Positions 4,426 to 5,634 of a stretch of 5,634 bases of DNA are shown piece by piece. The number at the start of each line of letters is the position of its first letter. Positions within the stretch are counted from its first letter, which is position 1. Made by a program: the position numbers and the translations under genes. The DNA comes from Ignavibacteriaceae bacterium (GTDB lineage Bacteria; Bacteroidota; Ignavibacteria; Ignavibacteriales; Ignavibacteriaceae), in assembly GCA_025455085.1 (NCBI GenBank), contig JALONF010000154.1, forward strand, positions 1 to 5,634. The letters are read 5' to 3'. Below the pieces are notes generated by a model that worked only from the letters and a program-made list of their open reading frames with translations, did not search any database and had not been told where the DNA came from.

Positions 4426-5412
4426 TTATCTATTCAAAGCCTTCATTGCCTGCTCTGCGTATCTTAATCCTTTAGTAAAACCAAGCGGAGCGGCTTCACT
4501 AATTTTCTTTAATTCGTCTTCAGTCAATTTTATTCCACAGGCTGCTGCATTCTCTTCGAGATATTTAATTCTTTTCGTTCCTGGGATAGGGACTATTCCA
4601 TCCCATTTGTGCATAACCCATGCAAGTGCTAATTGCGCGAGAGTGCATTTTTTCTCATTTGCTATTTCTTCAAGCTTTTCAACTAGTTTATAGTTTTGTT
4701 CAATATTACCCTTCTGAAATCTTGGATTATTTCTTCGGTAATCATCAGCTGGAATTTCTTGATCAGGTTTAAAATTACCAGATAAAAACCCTCTTCCCAA
4801 AGGTGAATATGCAACAAAACTTATATTAAGCTCTTTACAAAGATTCAGTAGCTCGGTTTCCGGTTCTCTCGTCCATAATGAGTATTCGGTTTGCAGCGCA
4901 GTAATTTTATGGATGCTATTTGCTTTCCGGATCGTGGCTGGCGCTGCTTCAGATAGACCTATAAATTTTACTTTTCCTTCTTCAACCAAGCTTGCCATTG
5001 TTCCAACCGTTTCTTCGATTGGAACATTTGGATCCACACGATGTTGATAATAAAGATCAATCTCATCAATACCCAGGCGCTTTAAACTTGCATCGCAGCA
5101 TTTTCTTACATAATCCGGTCGTCCATTTACCCCGAGAAAGCTTCCATCCTCACCGCGAACATTTCCAAATTTTGTTGCTACAATGTAATCATCCCGTTTT
5201 CCTTTAAGAGCTTTTCCAATCAGAATCTCATTTTTTCCAACACCGTACATATCGGCTGTGTCAAGAAAATTAATACCAAGCTCTAACGCACGATGAATTG
5301 TTTTTATAGATTCATTATCATCACCTTTCCCATAAAATTCTGACATGCCCATACATCCCAAGCCGATTTTTGAAACCCTTAATGCACTTTGTCCAAGAAC
5401 AACTTTTTCCAT
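4426..5412 (-). CDS. Aldo/keto reductase
   Basis: This 328-residue NADP(H)-dependent oxidoreductase is of full length, with a cytoplasmic TIM-barrel fold. The catalytic tetrad is complete: Asp51 and Tyr56 (GINFLDTADMYG), Lys81 (VATKFG) and His124 (IDLYYQHRVD). Other signatures are LGLGCMGMS-like LGCMGMSEFYG at 18-28, IGLSEAAPATIRKA, YSPLGRGFLSG near residue 207 and the cofactor-binding loop PIPGTKRIKYLEEN. The LGCMGMS start and the EYSLWTREPE segment place it in the AKR11/AKR13-like group (YajO/IolS relatives). These act on aldehydes, and the substrate here is unknown. AAGGAAA sits 5 bases before the ATG and fixes the start. It is convergent with the tRNA/GIY-YIG locus and shares its third hairpin as terminator. 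Nothing looks damaged, although its 3' end abuts the truncated second GIY-YIG copy. Confidence 0.95.
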   Translation of the reverse strand: MEKVVLGQSALRVSKIGLGCMGMSEFYGKGDDNESIKTIHRALELGINFLDTADMYGVGKNEILIGKALKGKRDDYIVATKFGNVRGEDGSFLGVNGRPDYVRKCCDASLKRLGIDEIDLYYQHRVDPNVPIEETVGTMASLVEEGKVKFIGLSEAAPATIRKANSIHKITALQTEYSLWTREPETELLNLCKELNISFVAYSPLGRGFLSGNFKPDQEIPADDYRRNNPRFQKGNIEQNYKLVEKLEEIANEKKCTLAQLALAWVMHKWDGIVPIPGTKRIKYLEENAAACGIKLTEDELKKISEAAPLGFTKGLRYAEQAMKALNR

Positions 5413-5450
5413 ATAACTTTCCTTATTTGTTTGTTAGGAATTTGATGTTT

Positions 5451-5481
5451 CAAATATATTGTTATTTAACAGAAGCCAGAA
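5451..5481 (-). promoter_or_regulatory. Likely promoter of the aldo/keto reductase
   Basis: Read on the minus strand, 5458-5451 is TATATTTG, the same eight bases as at the tRNA promoter and a fit to TAnnTTTG. The -35 region 17 bp upstream (TTCTGG) is poor. Transcription would start near 5446, giving a leader of about 34 bases before the ATG at 5412. Confidence 0.45.
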
Positions 5482-5526
5482 TAATGAAATTAAGTAGTTT
5501 GCAGTATATATACGGGAAGTAAAAAA

Positions 5527-5634
5527 CTAGGCTTTCCTGAACACTACAATCCTGTTCGTATTAGTTCCGAAGGCATTGTTATTTATTCCCCAGATGTTTG
5601 CAGTCTTTGTAAATTTCTGCTGATTTATAACAAT
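5527..5634 (-). CDS. C-terminal fragment of an unidentified protein
   Basis: The minus-strand frame that enters at the right edge is open for 35 codons to TAG (5529-5527). The other two minus frames close early. The visible tail includes INQQKFTKTANIWGINNN and ends NRIVVFRKA. Alternating polar and hydrophobic residues and the Asn/Thr-rich turn suggest an exported or beta-rich protein, but I do not recognise the family. It is in the same orientation as the reductase and ends about 69 bp upstream of that gene's putative promoter box, with no clear terminator between. The reading rests on codon continuity only. Confidence 0.5.
   Translation of the reverse strand: MVINQQKFTKTANIWGINNNAFGTNTNRIVVFRKA

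Noticed and set aside
4406..4693. 95-codon open frame on + inside the aldo/keto reductase
   Set aside because: It is antisense to a full, motif-complete gene and has no family resemblance. The same holds for the antisense frames at 588-938, 1880-2176, 2399-2620 and 4992-5207, and for 365-598 against the ferredoxin.

Overview
The window is AT-rich bacterial DNA. It most resembles the Bacteroidota/Chlorobiota group, and Ignavibacteria-type organisms are my best guess. Reasons: two likely promoters carry the TATATTTG box (TAnnTTTG, the -7 consensus of that group); the left intergenic region carries a GTCATT(G/A)CGA...TCGCAATGAC dispersed inverted repeat; and there is an anaerobe-type 2-oxoacid:ferredoxin oxidoreductase next to aerobic-type lipid genes. 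Unlike classical Bacteroidetes, most genes have visible Shine-Dalgarno sequences. The taxonomic call is inference.

Layout, left to right. (1) 2-190: last 62 residues of a membrane fatty-acid desaturase, close in sequence to sphingolipid Delta4 (dihydroceramide) desaturases, cut by the window edge. (2) 191-494: non-coding, with a composite inverted repeat (229-328) whose left arm is interrupted by a 21-bp palindrome. (3) 495-3580: a compact five-gene operon, all on +. It encodes a 2x[4Fe-4S] ferredoxin subunit, then the alpha (VorB-type), beta (TPP-binding) and gamma subunits of a branched-chain 2-oxoacid/2-oxoglutarate:ferredoxin oxidoreductase, then an 89-aa Cys-rich helical protein of unknown role. 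The first four genes make one enzyme that oxidatively decarboxylates a 2-oxoacid to acyl-CoA and passes electrons to ferredoxin, or runs in reverse.

(4) 3592-4410: the unusual part. A strong promoter is followed by a broken 5' half of an initiator tRNA gene, an intact tRNA-fMet, a terminator hairpin, an 81-aa GIY-YIG nuclease gene, a broken 3' half of the same tRNA, a second terminator, another worn tRNA 3' end, a third hairpin and the first bases of a second GIY-YIG gene. Near-identical 17-20 bp palindromes (TCCCGAC-loop-GTCGGGA) sit in the D-loop position of the 5' half, in the T-loop position of the 3' half, and beside the third tRNA end. The two tRNA halves overlap by only GGTTGT. They can be read as one ancestral tRNA-fMet split by a ~410-bp insert that carries its own intact tRNA-fMet plus the GIY-YIG gene.

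(5) 4426-5412, minus strand: a complete aldo/keto reductase whose terminator is probably the third hairpin. (6) 5527-5634, minus strand: the last 35 codons of an unidentified gene running off the right edge.

The operon and the reductase look ordinary. The tRNA/GIY-YIG/palindrome locus is the candidate for an undescribed mobile system. Its structure can be read directly from the sequence, but its mobility mechanism is hypothesis.
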